This document shows, one piece after another, positions 5,495-6,565 of a stretch of 6,565 nucleotides of DNA. Positions within the stretch are counted from its first letter, which is position 1, and each line of letters opens with the position of its first letter. The DNA is taken from NCBI GenBank assembly GCA_903872005.1, contig CAIQJD010000521.1, positions 1 through 6,565 of the forward strand, read 5' to 3'. Both the position numbers and the translations under genes were made by a program. The DNA comes from an uncultured bacterium (GTDB lineage Bacteria; Chloroflexota; Anaerolineae; JACIWP01). A model generated the notes under the pieces. That model did no database searches and was not told where the DNA came from. It saw only the letters and a list, made by a program, of their open reading frames with translations.

Positions 5495-6343
5495 TCAGGC
5501 GCGGCCTTCGCCCACAGCCACGACGTAGTCCATCATCCGGCCGGGGATATTCACTCCGGTGGTCTGGATGCTGTTGCGGAATTCCATCGTGTAGTTCACT
5601 TCATTGACCAGCAAGCCGCGATCGGGGTCTTCCAGCAGGTCAATGGCGACAATGCCGCCGCCGACTGCTTTGGCCGCGGCGCGACTGAGGTTGTCAATTT
5701 CCGGCGTGATCGGGCAATTAGATGCCTTGCCGCCACGCGCGGTGTTGGTGATCCAGTGCTCGGCGTTGCGGTAGATGGCGCAGATGGTCTGATCGCCAAC
5801 GACGAAGGAGCGGATGTCGCGGCCGGGCTTCTTGATGTATTCCTGGATGTAGTAGATGGAGTGAATGTAGGAGCCGAGGGTGGACTTGTGTTGCAAGACG
5901 GTTTCGGCGGCATCGCGATCGTTGATCTTGGAGAGGAGCCGGCCCCAGGAGCCGACGACCGGCTTCATGACGCAGGGGTAGCCGAGCTGCTCGATGGCTT
6001 CCAGGGCGGACTCTTCCTCGAAGGCGATAATGGTGCGGGGGGATGGGACGCCGGCGCGGATCAAGGCTGACGTGGTCAATAGCTTGTTGCCGCAGGTATC
6101 GGCGACTTGGTAGGTGTTCACGGTGGGGATGCCCCAGTCGCCGAAGATACGCAACGAGTGTAGGGCGCGGGAGTGCTGGATGCAGCGCTCCATGACGACG
6201 TCCCATTTGCGAATGGGGCGATCCATGGGCATGATGAGGGTGCGGTCGTCAATCAATTCAAAGTCCAGACCGCGTCGCTCGCACTCTTCGGTGAGCAGTT
6301 TCTCTTCGGCGCGGACACGGGAGAGCAAGATGCCGATTTTCAT
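5495..6343 (-). CDS. lysX: LysW-dependent amino-acid ligase, LysX/ArgX type (ATP-grasp)
   Basis: The 282-aa RimK-family ATP-grasp enzyme links the alpha-amino group of alpha-aminoadipate (LysX) or glutamate (ArgX) to the C-terminal Glu of carrier protein LysW, starting carrier-bound lysine or arginine synthesis. Nucleotide and metal elements are K87 (GNK), K127 in [15 protein letters not shown] (165-169), PGRDIR (173-178), NTARGG (200-205), D235 and NEVN (247-250). MEFRNS and TTGVNIPG near the C-terminus closely resemble Thermus LysX. Substrate choice between the two types cannot be fixed from these motifs by eye. ATG 6343 is the only reasonable start and gives the usual family length; AGGAGG (6356-6361) lies a rather long 12 nt upstream. 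No lysW gene is in the window, and the remaining pathway genes are presumably outside it. Confidence 0.88.
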   Translation of the reverse strand: MKIGILLSRVRAEEKLLTEECERRGLDFELIDDRTLIMPMDRPIRKWDVVMERCIQHSRALHSLRIFGDWGIPTVNTYQVADTCGNKLLTTSALIRAGVPSPRTIIAFEEESALEAIEQLGYPCVMKPVVGSWGRLLSKINDRDAAETVLQHKSTLGSYIHSIYYIQEYIKKPGRDIRSFVVGDQTICAIYRNAEHWITNTARGGKASNCPITPEIDNLSRAAAKAVGGGIVAIDLLEDPDRGLLVNEVNYTMEFRNSIQTTGVNIPGRMMDYVVAVGEGRA

Positions 6344-6407
6344 GATCGCGAAGATCCTCCTGGGTAGGTCGTGTACAGGGCGGCGCGCCGGCGGGCAGCG
6401 CGCGCCG

Positions 6408-6565
6408 TCATTCGTCGAGAGCGGGACAGGCCGGCAGCGGCTCGAACAGGACGCCTTCGTCCAGCATGGCGGCCAACTCGTCGGCAGGGCCGCATTCGGC
6501 CGGCGGCAAGCCGGCGCGAGACGGCAGTGGAGCAAGCGGCGTCGGGGGGCGGCGCAGAGCCGGCG
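6408..6565 (-). CDS. C-terminal fragment of an unrecognised protein (5' end outside window)
   Basis: On the minus strand a frame is open from the window edge to TGA at 6410-6408, giving 51 residues. The first part is Pro/Arg/Ala-rich; the end is acidic and mixed ([17 protein letters not shown], then two prolines and LDE). This composition and the GC-rich third codon positions make it the most gene-like of the three minus-strand frames. The other two are open but Arg/Cys-rich, as out-of-frame readings of GC-rich DNA tend to be. It ends 64 bp upstream of lysX and is probably co-transcribed with it. It lacks the EDWGE-type C-terminus of LysW, so it is not that carrier. Function unknown. Confidence 0.45.
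   Translation of the reverse strand, partial: PALRRPPTPLAPLPSRAGLPPAECGPADELAAMLDEGVLFEPLPACPALDE

Noticed and set aside
5474..6070. 198-codon plus-strand frame opposite lysX
   Set aside because: Asp/Gly/Val-rich antisense of lysX; no start signal and it begins inside the trpS terminator.
6408..6565. lysW upstream of lysX
   Set aside because: The fragment lacks the zinc-finger Cys pairs and the EDWGE-like C-terminus of LysW.

Overview
The window looks like bacterial chromosome with high GC (roughly 60%), short intergenic gaps, consensus sigma-70-type promoters and GGAGG-type ribosome sites. A LysW-pathway ligase, aspartate transcarbamylase and dihydroorotase resembling the animal CAD protein, and a strikingly overused GCCGGC word fit best with a Chloroflexota bacterium (Anaerolineae/Caldilineae-like). 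That assignment is an inference from gene content, not a measurement.

Layout. (1) 1-276, minus strand: 5' part of a lipoprotein whose mature part begins as a TlpA/AhpC-type redoxin; it runs off the left edge. (2) 277-1053: a control region of nearly 800 bases with no conventional gene. It holds back-to-back promoters, a perfect-consensus promoter feeding an unidentified structured RNA of about 175 nt with an intrinsic terminator, a second near-copy terminator, two diverged copies of a hairpin module with an invariant loop, then a further promoter, a possible 42-codon leader peptide and a strong terminator hairpin just before pyrC. (3) 1054-4277, plus strand: pyrC (dihydroorotase), pyrB (aspartate transcarbamylase catalytic chain) and rlmN (23S rRNA A2503 methyltransferase), closely spaced and probably one operon. 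(4) 4312-5409, plus strand: trpS (tryptophanyl-tRNA synthetase), with its own promoter in the last codons of rlmN and its own terminator. (5) 5495-6343, minus strand: a LysX/ArgX-type LysW ligase, convergent with trpS. (6) 6408-6565, minus strand: C-terminal end of an unrecognised gene upstream of lysX.

How the parts work together. PyrB makes carbamoyl-aspartate and PyrC cyclises it to dihydroorotate, consecutive steps of de novo UMP synthesis. The leader ORF plus hairpin directly before pyrC suggests attenuation, superficially like E. coli pyrL-pyrBI. RlmN and TrpS serve ribosome/tRNA function and protein synthesis. LysX activates aminoadipate or glutamate on the carrier protein LysW for lysine or arginine synthesis.

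The most unusual parts are the duplicated hairpin module at 622-843 (stems rewritten but still paired, loop unchanged), the RNA at 379-555 and the layered terminators in front of pyrC. I could not assign any of these to a known RNA family.
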